Source: an uncultured Erythrobacter sp. (lineage in GTDB: Bacteria > Pseudomonadota > Alphaproteobacteria > Sphingomonadales > Sphingomonadaceae). From it: DNA of 64,000 nucleotides. Of this stretch, positions 49,144 through 61,078 are shown in pieces (the first letter of the stretch is position 1; the number at the start of each line of letters is the position of its first letter). The notes beneath the pieces are model-generated. The model ran no database searches. It was not told where the DNA came from and saw only the letters and a program-made list of their open reading frames with translations. The stretch covers positions 1,199,069 to 1,263,068 of the forward strand of contig CANLZP010000001.1 of NCBI GenBank assembly GCA_947495695.1, read 5' to 3'. A program made the position numbers and the translations under genes.

Positions 49144-50280
49144 GTGGATTTCAATTTCACCGAAGAACAGGCGATGGTGCGCGATGGCCTTTCGCGTCTG
49201 GTGCGCGAGCAATATGATTGGGAAACGCGCCGGTCCGTCGTGGATAGCGAAAGTGGTTGGCGGCCTGAAGTGTGGGCTCAGCTTGCCGAGCTAGGCATTT
49301 TGGGAATGCCATTTTCCGAAGCTGATGGCGGCTTTGGCGGCGGCGCGGTCGACGCAATGGTTGTGATGGAAGAATTCGGCCAAGGGCTGGTGGTTGAACC
49401 CTTTGTCCCGACCGTGGTTTGCGCAGGCGGCTTCTTGAAACATTCTGGCACCCAAGCGCAGAAGGAAGAACACATTGGCGGGATCGTCGATGGCTCTCGG
49501 GTCTTTGCCTTTGCTTATGCCGAACCGCAGGGCCGGTATGATCTGGCTGACCTGACCACTACGGCCAAGAAAGACGGCGATGCTTATGTGCTGAACGGCC
49601 ACAAGGCGGTGGTGGTTGGAGCCCCTTGGGCGACGCATCTGGTGCTGACCGCGCGGACCTCTGGCAAGCAACGTGATCGTGACGGAATTTCGGTCTTCAT
49701 CATCGACAAGAACGCTGATGGCGTTGTGTGCCGCGATTATCCCACGGTTGATGGTCGGCGCGCTTCGGAAGTCTATTTCGAAAATGTTGCTATGTCGTCC
49801 GATGCCTTGATCGGGGAAGAGGGCGCTGCACTTCCGGTTATCGAACGCGTGGTTGACGAAGCGATTGCAGCGCAATGCGCAGAAGCATGCGGCGCGATGA
49901 AAGTCGCACATAAGATGACCGTCGAATATTCGCGTCAGCGCAAGCAGTTTGGCGTACCGATTGGCTCGTTCCAGGTGCTGCAACACCGCATGGTCGACAT
50001 GTTTACAGAGTGCGAGCAATCGGTTTCGATGAGCTATCTTGCCACGCTAAAGCTGGATGCGTCCGAAACCGAGCGCAAGCGGGCGGTGTCCGCGGCCAAG
50101 GTTCGGGTCGGGCAGGCCGCGCAATTTGTCGGTCAGGAAGCGATCCAGATCCACGGCGGTATGGGCATGACCGATGAATTGGCCATTGGCAGCTATTTCA
50201 AACGCTTGACCATCTTCGATTCCGAATTTGGCAATGTTGATCATCACATGAAGCGACACATCGGCTTGAACGGGGGTTAG
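49144..50280 (+). CDS. acyl-CoA dehydrogenase family protein (pair 2, member B)
   Basis: 'YSRQRKQFGVPIGSFQVLQHRMVDM', 'IQIHGGMGMTDELAIGSYFKR'; GTG start 49144. Confidence 0.93.
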   Translation: MDFNFTEEQAMVRDGLSRLVREQYDWETRRSVVDSESGWRPEVWAQLAELGILGMPFSEADGGFGGGAVDAMVVMEEFGQGLVVEPFVPTVVCAGGFLKHSGTQAQKEEHIGGIVDGSRVFAFAYAEPQGRYDLADLTTTAKKDGDAYVLNGHKAVVVGAPWATHLVLTARTSGKQRDRDGISVFIIDKNADGVVCRDYPTVDGRRASEVYFENVAMSSDALIGEEGAALPVIERVVDEAIAAQCAEACGAMKVAHKMTVEYSRQRKQFGVPIGSFQVLQHRMVDMFTECEQSVSMSYLATLKLDASETERKRAVSAAKVRVGQAAQFVGQEAIQIHGGMGMTDELAIGSYFKRLTIFDSEFGNVDHHMKRHIGLNGG

Positions 50281-50334
50281 GGACGCGGGCCTTCGCGCCC
50301 GTTCCCCATTCCTGCGACGCGTGATCCGCTGGGC

Positions 50335-52398
<2,064 letters not shown>

Positions 52399-52658
52399 TC
52401 ATGCCGAGGTTTGGCTACGCGTCAATGTCAAAACAGGTAGGGGTTAAGTGTTGCAGTGGGATGTGCGGGATGTTTTCGGGCGATCCTGCTGCATGAGGTC
52501 ATGCCATTTTTGCGAGTATCGCTTGTTTGCCGCTCGGATATCCTGCGCTTCAACATGCACGCGACGCAATAGATCGCTGCGTGTTGTTAGCATTGGCTGT
52601 TCGTGGATCGAACACTTGTTTGATTGAGCACGCAGAAACGGCCGACCGCACGAGGGAG

Positions 52659-53981
52659 ATGCCTAGCGTGAACAATCCTGACATCGTGCCATTTTGGTTG
52701 ACCGGCAATTTCGCCCCCGTTTTTTCAGAGCGTTCTGAGGTTGAACTGACTGTTACCGGTGAAATTCCAAGAGAATTGAATGGGCTGTATGTTCGCAATG
52801 GGGCCAATCCGCCATCGGGCAAGAGCATGGATTGGTTTTTGGGATGCGGTATGTTGCACGGCATCGAGATTTCCGATGGCAAGGCCCAATGGTATCGCAA
52901 TCGCTATGTGCAAACAGCGTTGCTGGACGAGGAAATGCCGTCGGCCGAGATGCGCCGTGTGCTCGAAAACTCTATCGCCAACACACATATCGTTAGTCAC
53001 GCCGGCAAGATTCTGGCCTTGGCGGAATTGAACCTGCCGATCGAGGTCACAGGTGAGCTAGACACGATCGGCCCGTATAATTTTGGCGACAAGTTGAGCG
53101 CCAATATGACCGCGCATCCCAAGATCTGCCCGATAACCGGTGAGATGTTGTTCTTTGGCTATTCAATGCGGCCACCGTTCCTGCAGTATTACCGTGTTTC
53201 GGCCAGCGGCGAGCTGGTCCAGCATGAAGAGATTGCCGTGAAAGGCCCAACCATGATGCATGATTTCTGCATCACGGGGAGCAAGACCATTTTCATGGAC
53301 TTGCCAGTGGTGTTCGATCTGGAGGAACGCGCCAAAGGTGGCTTGGGTATCCGCCATGATGACGATTACGGTGCTCGTTTCGGAGTAATGCCTCGCGACG
53401 GCACCTCCGACGATGTCCAATGGTTCGAGATTGAACCTTGCTATGTTTACCACACGCTCAACGCTTATGATGAAGGCGACGAGGTGGTCTTGGAAGGCTG
53501 CCGCATGGTTGGATATATGGCCAAAGACATGGTCAAGCCGCCCATTCCGCAATTGCATCAATGGCGGCTCAATCTCAAAACCGGAACGGTGTCCGAACGG
53601 CAGCTTGATGATTTGGGCATAGACTTTCCAGGCGTGCCCGATGCGCTGGTCGGGCAAAAGCACCGCTACGGATATTTCGCGCAATTTGGGCAGATGGCCC
53701 CGACAGTCGATGCGTTTCACAAGTTTGATCTGCAAACCGGAGCGCGACAATCGCATATTCTTCAAGATGGTTGCGTGGGCAGCGAGGGATGCTTTGTCCC
53801 GGCAGAAAATGGCAAGAGCGAAGATGACGGATATTTGATGAGCTATATCTATGATCCGAACACAGATGTGAGCCATCTCGCCATCTTCGACGCTGCCAAT
53901 CTGGCCGATGATCCGATTGCCAAGATACACCTGCCTGTCCGCGTTCCTGCTGGCTTCCACGGCAGCTGGATTGCGCATTAA
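52659..53981 (+). CDS. carotenoid oxygenase family protein
   Basis: 'GEIPRELNGLYVRNGANP', 'MTAHPKICPITGEMLFFGYS', 'MMHDFCIT', 'VPAGFHGSW'; ATG 52659. Confidence 0.93.
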   Translation: MPSVNNPDIVPFWLTGNFAPVFSERSEVELTVTGEIPRELNGLYVRNGANPPSGKSMDWFLGCGMLHGIEISDGKAQWYRNRYVQTALLDEEMPSAEMRRVLENSIANTHIVSHAGKILALAELNLPIEVTGELDTIGPYNFGDKLSANMTAHPKICPITGEMLFFGYSMRPPFLQYYRVSASGELVQHEEIAVKGPTMMHDFCITGSKTIFMDLPVVFDLEERAKGGLGIRHDDDYGARFGVMPRDGTSDDVQWFEIEPCYVYHTLNAYDEGDEVVLEGCRMVGYMAKDMVKPPIPQLHQWRLNLKTGTVSERQLDDLGIDFPGVPDALVGQKHRYGYFAQFGQMAPTVDAFHKFDLQTGARQSHILQDGCVGSEGCFVPAENGKSEDDGYLMSYIYDPNTDVSHLAIFDAANLADDPIAKIHLPVRVPAGFHGSWIAH

Positions 53982-54043
53982 GGCTCTGAAAAAATAAAAG
54001 AAAGATCGCCCGCATTTGGGCAAGAAACTTAGGGAGAGAAGCA

Positions 54044-56497
54044 ATGGTTCAATCAAACAAAAGTGCACATCGCCTGGTCAAAGGGACCTGTTCTGCAGCG
54101 GCCATTGGTGCTGCATTGTTCATGGCTCCTTCTGCATTGGCGCAGTCCTCAACTGAAGCCGAGGCCGACGCCGTCGATGACCCAAATGTCATTGTGGTGA
54201 TCGCGCGAAAGCAGGAAGAAACGCTGCAAGATGTTCCGGTTGCGATCACAGTTATCGATCAAGAAACGTTGGGTGATTTCAGGATCGATGAGGCGACCGA
54301 TCTGGTCAGTCGTATTCCAGCCCTCGCAGTGCAAGTTGGCGGATCGGGCGCTGGCGCCTCTATCTCTCTAAGAGGGATTGGGTCATCGGGCATTTCCAAT
54401 GCTTTCGATTCTGCCGTTGCTTTGAATATCGATGGCATCACGGTCAGCACCCAGCGGCTGTTGCAGGCTGGTTTCTTTGATGTTGCGCAGGTTGAGGTGC
54501 TGAAAGGTCCGCAACCGCTGTTCTTTGGTAAATCGACTTCGGGCGGGGTTTTGTCGCTGCGTTCGGCCGACCCCACCCCTGATTGGGAAGTAGGCGGCAA
54601 GGGATCGTACGAGTTTGAAGAGGAAGGCTACACTTTCGGCGGCTATATCTCTGGACCTCTGACCGACACGCTTGGTGTGCGTTTCGCAGCTGAATATCAG
54701 GACATTTCAAAATATGTCGAGCTGCAGGACAATGTCCCCGCGCAGGACCGCGACAAGGGCCTGAAGAACTTCATTGGCCGCCTGACGCTCGCTTGGGAGC
54801 CGACCGATCGTTTCGATGCCAAGCTCAAGCTGAGCTATAACCGGCAGCGGTCTGAAACGCTCAACGGCTTTACCGATATGTTCTGCGGTGGGGATGGCAT
54901 CGCTGATCCCTCAACGTTGGCTGTGTTCGGGCTTAGCTTTGCGCCGACCCATGATTGCAACATTTCGGACAATCGCTTCCCTGGCCCTGATGGAGATCCG
55001 CGAATTACATCGGTGCCAACCGGTCTTGATATTGGTGACCGCGATATAACCCAGGCATTTAACGATACCGATTTGCTGTTCGCCAGCTTGGAAATGAACC
55101 TGGACCTATCCGATACGCTGACGCTCAGCACGCTGTCGGGCTATGTGGAAATGGACAATATCTACAACGATACGTTCAATTCCACCGGGGTGAACCCGGA
55201 TGGCACCGCTGGCGGTTTTGCTGCGCCGTTTGAAAATACGCTTGAGCAATACACCCAGGAATTGCGCCTGGCGAGCAACTTTGATGGGGCGTTCAACTTC
55301 CAAATCGGCGCCTTTTGGGAAGACCGCGAAAGCGGCCTGTTGACCGCACAGAACGCCTTCTTGCCGGCCATTGTGATCGGCTCGGACGCGATCACCGGGT
55401 TCGACTTTGACTGGCTTGCGGACCGTCCGCTGTCAGCAGAAACGGTCTCGCTGTTCGCCAGTGGTTCCTTGGATCTGACCGAAAGCCTGAACCTGTCGGG
55501 TGGTGTGCGCTGGACCGATGAGAAGAAGAGCACGACGATCGGGTTCCCCTATGTCGCCAATTTCATCACAACCGTTTTCGGCTCGGTTGGTTCAGGCTTT
55601 TTTGCCGGACCAATTGAATTCAGCGACAGCAATATTTCGCCCGAGGTCGTGTTGAAATATTCGCCCAATGATGATTTCAACGTCTATGCGGCGTTCAAGA
55701 CTGGGTACAAATCTGGCGGTGTCGACAACAACACATTACCAACCGGCACAGTGGCCCTGTTGGGCGGTCCTGACGCAGCGGCGGCCGAAGCGGCTGCTGA
55801 TGCGCTGCGATTTGATTCCGAGACCTCCATTGGCGGCGAAATCGGGGTTCGGTCACAGCTCGCCGATCGCGCGCTAACCTTGAACGCAACGGCGTTTTAT
55901 TACGTGTTTGATGACCAGCAGATTCAGAACTTTGACGTCAATATCTTCAACTTCTCGACCTTTAATGCGGGCGAGACGACGACCAAGGGTATCGATGTCG
56001 ATTGGCGTTGGAGCACGCCGCTTGACGGACTGTCGTTGTTTGGTGCCGCCTCCTATCTAGATGCAGCGTTCAGCGACACATTCATCTCTGTTTCTGGCCT
56101 TGATCTTGATGGCCGACGCGCACCGCGAGCACCCAAATGGGCCGGCAATATCGGCATGGACTGGGACATTCCGCTGGGCAATTCTTTGGAATTGGGCCTG
56201 AATTCAATCGTCACCTATACCGACGATTATTTCACCAACAGCACCAGCCCATTTGCCTTTGATCCGGCAACCAATATTGGTGATTTGGTACAAGATTCCT
56301 ACGTCACGTTGGATGCCTCGATGTCGATTGGTGATCCCGATGGCAATTGGACCTTGTCGCTCATCGGCACAAACCTGACGGACGAGATCTTCATCACGAC
56401 ATCTGCAGCTGCGCCATTTGGTGCCGGCACAGATGATAGATTGGTGACGCTGAACAGAGGTCGCCAGGTCTTTGTTGAGGTAGGCTTTAAGTTCTAG
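54044..56497 (+). CDS. TonB-dependent receptor
   Basis: signal peptide; 'VIARKQEETLQDVPVAITVIDQETL', terminal 'GRQVFVEVGFKF'. Confidence 0.95.
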   Translation: MVQSNKSAHRLVKGTCSAAAIGAALFMAPSALAQSSTEAEADAVDDPNVIVVIARKQEETLQDVPVAITVIDQETLGDFRIDEATDLVSRIPALAVQVGGSGAGASISLRGIGSSGISNAFDSAVALNIDGITVSTQRLLQAGFFDVAQVEVLKGPQPLFFGKSTSGGVLSLRSADPTPDWEVGGKGSYEFEEEGYTFGGYISGPLTDTLGVRFAAEYQDISKYVELQDNVPAQDRDKGLKNFIGRLTLAWEPTDRFDAKLKLSYNRQRSETLNGFTDMFCGGDGIADPSTLAVFGLSFAPTHDCNISDNRFPGPDGDPRITSVPTGLDIGDRDITQAFNDTDLLFASLEMNLDLSDTLTLSTLSGYVEMDNIYNDTFNSTGVNPDGTAGGFAAPFENTLEQYTQELRLASNFDGAFNFQIGAFWEDRESGLLTAQNAFLPAIVIGSDAITGFDFDWLADRPLSAETVSLFASGSLDLTESLNLSGGVRWTDEKKSTTIGFPYVANFITTVFGSVGSGFFAGPIEFSDSNISPEVVLKYSPNDDFNVYAAFKTGYKSGGVDNNTLPTGTVALLGGPDAAAAEAAADALRFDSETSIGGEIGVRSQLADRALTLNATAFYYVFDDQQIQNFDVNIFNFSTFNAGETTTKGIDVDWRWSTPLDGLSLFGAASYLDAAFSDTFISVSGLDLDGRRAPRAPKWAGNIGMDWDIPLGNSLELGLNSIVTYTDDYFTNSTSPFAFDPATNIGDLVQDSYVTLDASMSIGDPDGNWTLSLIGTNLTDEIFITTSAAAPFGAGTDDRLVTLNRGRQVFVEVGFKF

Positions 56498-56549
56498 CCG
56501 ACCCTGACAACCCTGTATCGATGCTGCAATAAGGCGGGAGCTGACACGT

Positions 56550-57515
56550 ATGAACGAACCTTCGCATCCCGCCTTTAGCAGCACGCCTGATATGCAAATC
56601 AGCTCGGCCAATCGTGATGCAATGGCACCAGAGCTGGAGCAGATTGATCGCAAGGTCGGCTGGCTGATTATCAATCGGTTCACCTACAAGCTGATGCGGG
56701 TCTTGGGTCGGCTCGGCCAACCAAAGGTCGACACAAGCGGAGTGACAATCACCCAAGTGGATGGAACGGGACCTGGCACCTATGTTGTGTTGCCCGACGA
56801 GCGCGCTGGATCAGGGGCAGTATTGCTGATCCATGGCGGTGGATTGGTGATCGGCAGCACGGCTGATGTGCGTCCGCAGGCAGTGAACTTGTGCCGAAGG
56901 CTGGGCGTTCCGGTGATCTGTTCGGGTTACCGTCTGGCGCCTGAGTCTCCGTTTCCAGCAGGCTTGGATGATTGCCATTCGGCATGGCAGTGGTTGCTTG
57001 ACCATGCTGGTGAGATGGCAATCGATACCGCAAAAATCGTGATTGGCGGATACAGTGCAGGGGCAGGCTTGGCCGCGTGCCTGGCACAAAAATTGCGCGA
57101 TGAAGGCGGGCGGCAACCTGCCGCGCAATTGCTGGTTTATCCCATGCTGGATGATCGAACGGCAGCCCGCCGCGAGCTGGATAAACCTCGCCATCGGGTT
57201 TGGAGCAATCGCAACAATCTGTTCGGCTGGTCGAGCTATCTTGGCCATCAGCCGGGGCAAGATAGTGCCCAATATGCGGTGGCCGCACGACAGGATGACC
57301 TCTCGGGCCTGCCTCCTGCATGGATAGGCATTGGTACGTGCGACCTGTTTCTGGATGAAGGGCGGATCTATGCCCAGCGGCTGACCGAGGCTGGTGTCGC
57401 TACCGAATATGTCGAGGCGAAGGGCGCGCTCCATGCCTTTGACATGGGAGGCACTGAGATGGGCAAGGCCTTTGTAAATATGCAGCTGGAGTTTGTGCAG
57501 AAATTCGTCAGCTAG
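56550..57515 (+). CDS. alpha/beta hydrolase (HSL/lipase-type)
   Basis: 'LLIHGGGLVIGS', 'IVIGGYSAGAGLAACLAQKL' nucleophile elbow, 'HAFDM'. Confidence 0.9.
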   Translation: MNEPSHPAFSSTPDMQISSANRDAMAPELEQIDRKVGWLIINRFTYKLMRVLGRLGQPKVDTSGVTITQVDGTGPGTYVVLPDERAGSGAVLLIHGGGLVIGSTADVRPQAVNLCRRLGVPVICSGYRLAPESPFPAGLDDCHSAWQWLLDHAGEMAIDTAKIVIGGYSAGAGLAACLAQKLRDEGGRQPAAQLLVYPMLDDRTAARRELDKPRHRVWSNRNNLFGWSSYLGHQPGQDSAQYAVAARQDDLSGLPPAWIGIGTCDLFLDEGRIYAQRLTEAGVATEYVEAKGALHAFDMGGTEMGKAFVNMQLEFVQKFVS

Positions 57516-57652
57516 GGCGGAGTAGCGCAAGCCGCGGCTCGATCTTGAGCGAAGGCGCGACAGCGTGCCGCAGGCTTTTTACGATAATTGGCCGCACTTC
57601 CGCCCATAGAATGCATATCAATTGCATTCATTCATCTCATTCGGATTGACAA

Positions 57653-57666
57653 TTCGTTCGAACGAA
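57653..57666. promoter_or_regulatory. TetR-type operator palindrome TTCGTTCGAACGAA
   Basis: perfect 14-bp palindrome immediately after TTGACA (57646-57651). Confidence 0.7.
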
Positions 57667-57681
57667 CAGTATCGGGCGGGA

Positions 57682-58296
57682 ATGCGCGATCGACTCATCG
57701 AAACAGCCATCCGTCAGTTTGGCGAACTGGGCTTTGAAGGCGCAAGCACGCGCGCCATTGCCGCTGCGGCCGACACCACGATGAGCAATATCACCTACCA
57801 TTTCGGCAGCAAGCATGGCTTGTTCTGTTCTGCCGGAGAGGCGATTGCATCGCGCCTGGGGCAGGTGGTGACGAAAGGGGCTTCTGAGGTCTTGCCCGCC
57901 AATGCGAGCAATGCCCAGCGGCTGGACCAGATCTGCAGCGTGCTGCGCCGGATTGGCACATTCATGCTGAGCGACGAGGCCAAGCCGATGGCGCTGTTTG
58001 TGTCGCGCGAACAGCAAAATCCGCAATCGATCATGCGCGAATATATGCGCCGCGAGTTTAACAGCGGTGCAGACGTATTTGCCAAAGAAATCAAACAGAT
58101 TCGCAGCGATCTGTCTTATGAAGAATGCCGCATGAGCGTATTCTTTCTGTTTGGCATGGCTATCTCTCTGCGCAGCTCCCGGCTGTCTCTATGCGTATTT
58201 ATGGATGTTGAAGACATCGATCAGGATATGTCCAAGGCATTGCTTGCGCGGCTGGATAGCATGGCGCGCGGCGCAATTTGCGGAGAAACAGGATGA
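57682..58296 (+). CDS. TetR family transcriptional regulator
   Basis: 'RLIETAIRQFGELGFEGASTRAIAAAADTTMSNITYHFGSKHGLFCSA'. Confidence 0.94.
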   Translation: MRDRLIETAIRQFGELGFEGASTRAIAAAADTTMSNITYHFGSKHGLFCSAGEAIASRLGQVVTKGASEVLPANASNAQRLDQICSVLRRIGTFMLSDEAKPMALFVSREQQNPQSIMREYMRREFNSGADVFAKEIKQIRSDLSYEECRMSVFFLFGMAISLRSSRLSLCVFMDVEDIDQDMSKALLARLDSMARGAICGETG

Positions 58297-59780
58297 CCCT
58301 GCACATCGTCACCGCAGTTTTAGCAATTGTCGGTCTGGCCGGGTGCATTTCGATGGCACCGGACGTGAAACGGCCCGATCTGGTGTCTGAGATGCCGCAA
58401 GCATATGACGATCCAGCAATTGTGGGTGACTATCAACCGCAAGCATGGTGGAGTGCATTTGGCGATCCCGAACTCGACGCATTGGTCAGCGATGCCTTGG
58501 CGCAAAACCTCGATATTGCCGAGGCTGCTGCCCGGGTCGAGCAGGCGCGTGCGCAGGCCCGTATTGCTCGCTCTGCTTTGCTGCCGGCCATCAATGCGAG
58601 CATTTCTGCCACCGATACCAGCACGCCGGTTGCGGGCAGCGCCTTTGGCGGCTTGGGCGGAGCCGGGTTTGATCGCATCGAGACTGAAACCTATTCCCCC
58701 AGCATTGCGGCCTCTTATGAACTTGATCTGTTTGGCCGTGTGCGGAACGATTACGCGGCGTTGCGGCAGGATGCGATCGCCAGCGAATACGCCTTGCAAT
58801 CGGTTCAATTGGCTGCGGCAGCCGAAACGATCTCGGCCTATTTCGATATTGTCGACACGCGCCGACAATTGGAGCTGACAGCACAAACCATTGATGTCCT
58901 TGCCGATCGCACAGCGCGCAGCGAAGAACGATTTGAACGTGGATTGATCGATAGTTTCGAGCTGTATCAGGTGCGTCAGGACTTGCGGGTCAATCAGGCG
59001 GCGCTCCCGCAGTTGGAGAGCGCGCTATCCTCCTCAATGGCGCGCTTGGCCGTTTTGACCCGGACTTTTCCGGACGCCACGGAGAAACGGCTGGACAAGG
59101 CGCTGCAGCCACGATTGGTCTTCGAACCGGTTCCGGCTGGATTGCCCGCAGACCTGTTGTCACAAAGGCCAGATGTCGCGGCAGAATGGGCGCGCCTAGA
59201 GGCAGCCCGTCTCCGCATTGGCGCGCGCCGTGCAGAACGTTTCCCTCAGATCAGCTTGAGCGGGTCGGTCGGCGGGCAAGGCGGATCCATCGGGGATGGA
59301 TTTGATTTCGCCGAAAACTGGACGTCATCGCTTGCGGCCAACATCGTGGCGCCCCTCTTTAATGCAGGCCGGATTACCGCCAATATTCGCAGCGCTCGTG
59401 CCGCATATGACCAACAGGCCGCGGCCTATGCCCGGACAGTTCTGACCGCCTACAGCGAAGTGAGCAGCGCTCTGGAAGATTACGAACAACAGCGCAGGCG
59501 CTACAGCTTGATCGCCGCTCAGCTGTCAGAAGCGCGGTCGTCGCTCGATCTGCAAAAGCGACGCTTCAGCGTAGGGGTGGGTGGCTATATTGCCTATCTC
59601 GACGCTTTGCGGGCCGTTTATCAGGCTGAAGCCAGCCTTTCATCTTCGGCAAGGGCAACAGCCATTGCCCGCCTGGGTGTGCATCGCGCACTGGCAGGAG
59701 ATTGGGCTTCCCAAACACAATCGATACCGCTGGAAATGGGCGAGATTGAACAGCTGAAAATCGCCGGAGAAAATCAATGA
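58293..59780 (+). CDS. efflux outer membrane factor lipoprotein (NodT/OprM family)
   Basis: lipobox 'GLAGC'; 'AQARIARSALLPAINASISATDTS', 'YELDLFGRVRNDYAALR', 'LSQRPDVAAEWARLEAARLRIGAR'; ATGA overlap with TetR. Confidence 0.94.
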   Translation: MTLHIVTAVLAIVGLAGCISMAPDVKRPDLVSEMPQAYDDPAIVGDYQPQAWWSAFGDPELDALVSDALAQNLDIAEAAARVEQARAQARIARSALLPAINASISATDTSTPVAGSAFGGLGGAGFDRIETETYSPSIAASYELDLFGRVRNDYAALRQDAIASEYALQSVQLAAAAETISAYFDIVDTRRQLELTAQTIDVLADRTARSEERFERGLIDSFELYQVRQDLRVNQAALPQLESALSSSMARLAVLTRTFPDATEKRLDKALQPRLVFEPVPAGLPADLLSQRPDVAAEWARLEAARLRIGARRAERFPQISLSGSVGGQGGSIGDGFDFAENWTSSLAANIVAPLFNAGRITANIRSARAAYDQQAAAYARTVLTAYSEVSSALEDYEQQRRRYSLIAAQLSEARSSLDLQKRRFSVGVGGYIAYLDALRAVYQAEASLSSSARATAIARLGVHRALAGDWASQTQSIPLEMGEIEQLKIAGENQ

Positions 59781-61078
59781 GTCGCCAATTGAAGTGGTCG
59801 CTTGCACTGTTGGGTGGGGCCATTGTGATCGCCATATTGATGGTTGTTCTGCGGCCTGAGCCAGAAGGCGCTGAGCGGGTTGAGCAGGTGCCATTGGTTG
59901 AGGTGATCCCATTCAAGGCAGCCTCTGGCGCCATCCCCGTGGTGGCCTCGGGCACGGTTGAACCAACCGACGAGATGACCGTTGCTACGCAGGTTTCGGG
60001 GCAAATTTCTTATGTGAATCCGCGCTTTAGAGAAGGTGGAGTTGTTGGGGCAGGCGCTACCTTGGTGCGGATAGAAGCCGCCGATTTCCAAAATCAGGTG
60101 CGGATTGCCCGGGCTGATGTGGCGACGCAGGATGTCGCAGTTCTGCAGGCGCGTGAGGAAGTCGATATTGCGCGCGATGAGCTGGACCGCTTTGCCAATC
60201 GTGAAGCCAATGGCAGCGCAGCTGCAGGCGCAGCAGGCGGGCAAAGTGGCTCGTCCCAGATATTGCCACCAACTCAGCTTGCGAAAAACGGTGTCGCTGC
60301 AACGCAATCGGGACAGCCGAGCGATCAACAGACAGGTACTTTGGCCACCCGAGAGCCGCAATTGCGGGCCGCCAAAGCCGCGCAAGAGCGAGCCAAGGCC
60401 AATCTGGCGGTGGCGCAATTGTCTCTCGACCGGACCCGTGCAACCGCTCCATTCCGGGGATTGGTCAGGCAGGAAAATGCCTCCATCGGAACCGTGGTGC
60501 AGGCGGGCCAGTCTTTGGGATCGATAGTTTCAACCTCTGCCTATGAAGTGCGCCTCTCATTGACGCAGGACGAGATGGCACTGCTGCCAGGTCTGATGCA
60601 GAACCGCGGTGCCAATGTGCCCGCCAGCGTCTATTATGAATTTGGCGGAGTGACCTATCGCTGGCATGCTGTGGTGGACCGGGTTGATGCAATCCTTGAT
60701 CCCAGCACCCGTAACGTGGAGGTGTTCTTGCGAGTGGCCGCGCCGCTAACCGGTGGTAAGAGGGTTGGTGCAGAAGGTCAGGCCACCGCGCCCGCGCCAC
60801 CACTACTGCTGGGTGCGTTTATCCGGGCCGAGATCGGCGGGACCAGTCTGGCAAGCTATGCGGTCGTTCCGGCTGAGGCGCTTAGGCCAGGCAATGAAGT
60901 CTGGATCGTGCGCGATGGAAAGCTGAAAATTGTGCCGGTGCGGGTGATCCAGCGGACCGATCAAGACGCTTATGTGGTCACATCAGAGATAGCTGAGGGC
61001 GGCCAATTGGTGGTCACCAATCTGTCGGCTCCGGTTGACGGGATGTCTGTGCGGACTTCTGGCCAGGACAGTCAATGA
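59777..61078 (+). CDS. RND efflux periplasmic adaptor (MFP)
   Basis: 'SGTVEPTDEMTVATQVSGQISYVNPRFREGGVVGAGATLVRIE', 'TRATAPFRGLV'; ATGA overlap. Confidence 0.93.
   Translation: MSRQLKWSLALLGGAIVIAILMVVLRPEPEGAERVEQVPLVEVIPFKAASGAIPVVASGTVEPTDEMTVATQVSGQISYVNPRFREGGVVGAGATLVRIEAADFQNQVRIARADVATQDVAVLQAREEVDIARDELDRFANREANGSAAAGAAGGQSGSSQILPPTQLAKNGVAATQSGQPSDQQTGTLATREPQLRAAKAAQERAKANLAVAQLSLDRTRATAPFRGLVRQENASIGTVVQAGQSLGSIVSTSAYEVRLSLTQDEMALLPGLMQNRGANVPASVYYEFGGVTYRWHAVVDRVDAILDPSTRNVEVFLRVAAPLTGGKRVGAEGQATAPAPPLLLGAFIRAEIGGTSLASYAVVPAEALRPGNEVWIVRDGKLKIVPVRVIQRTDQDAYVVTSEIAEGGQLVVTNLSAPVDGMSVRTSGQDSQ

Noticed and set aside
50279-50306. GC-rich hairpin GGGACGCGGGC-CTTC-GCGCCCGTTCCC after the second ACAD pair
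   Set aside because: Plausible stem, but no T tract follows, so not called as an intrinsic terminator.
57610-57628. Inverted repeat AATGCA-tatcaat-TGCATT upstream of the TetR gene
   Set aside because: Six-bp arms in AT-rich sequence are weak evidence; the 14-bp palindrome at 57653 is the better operator candidate.
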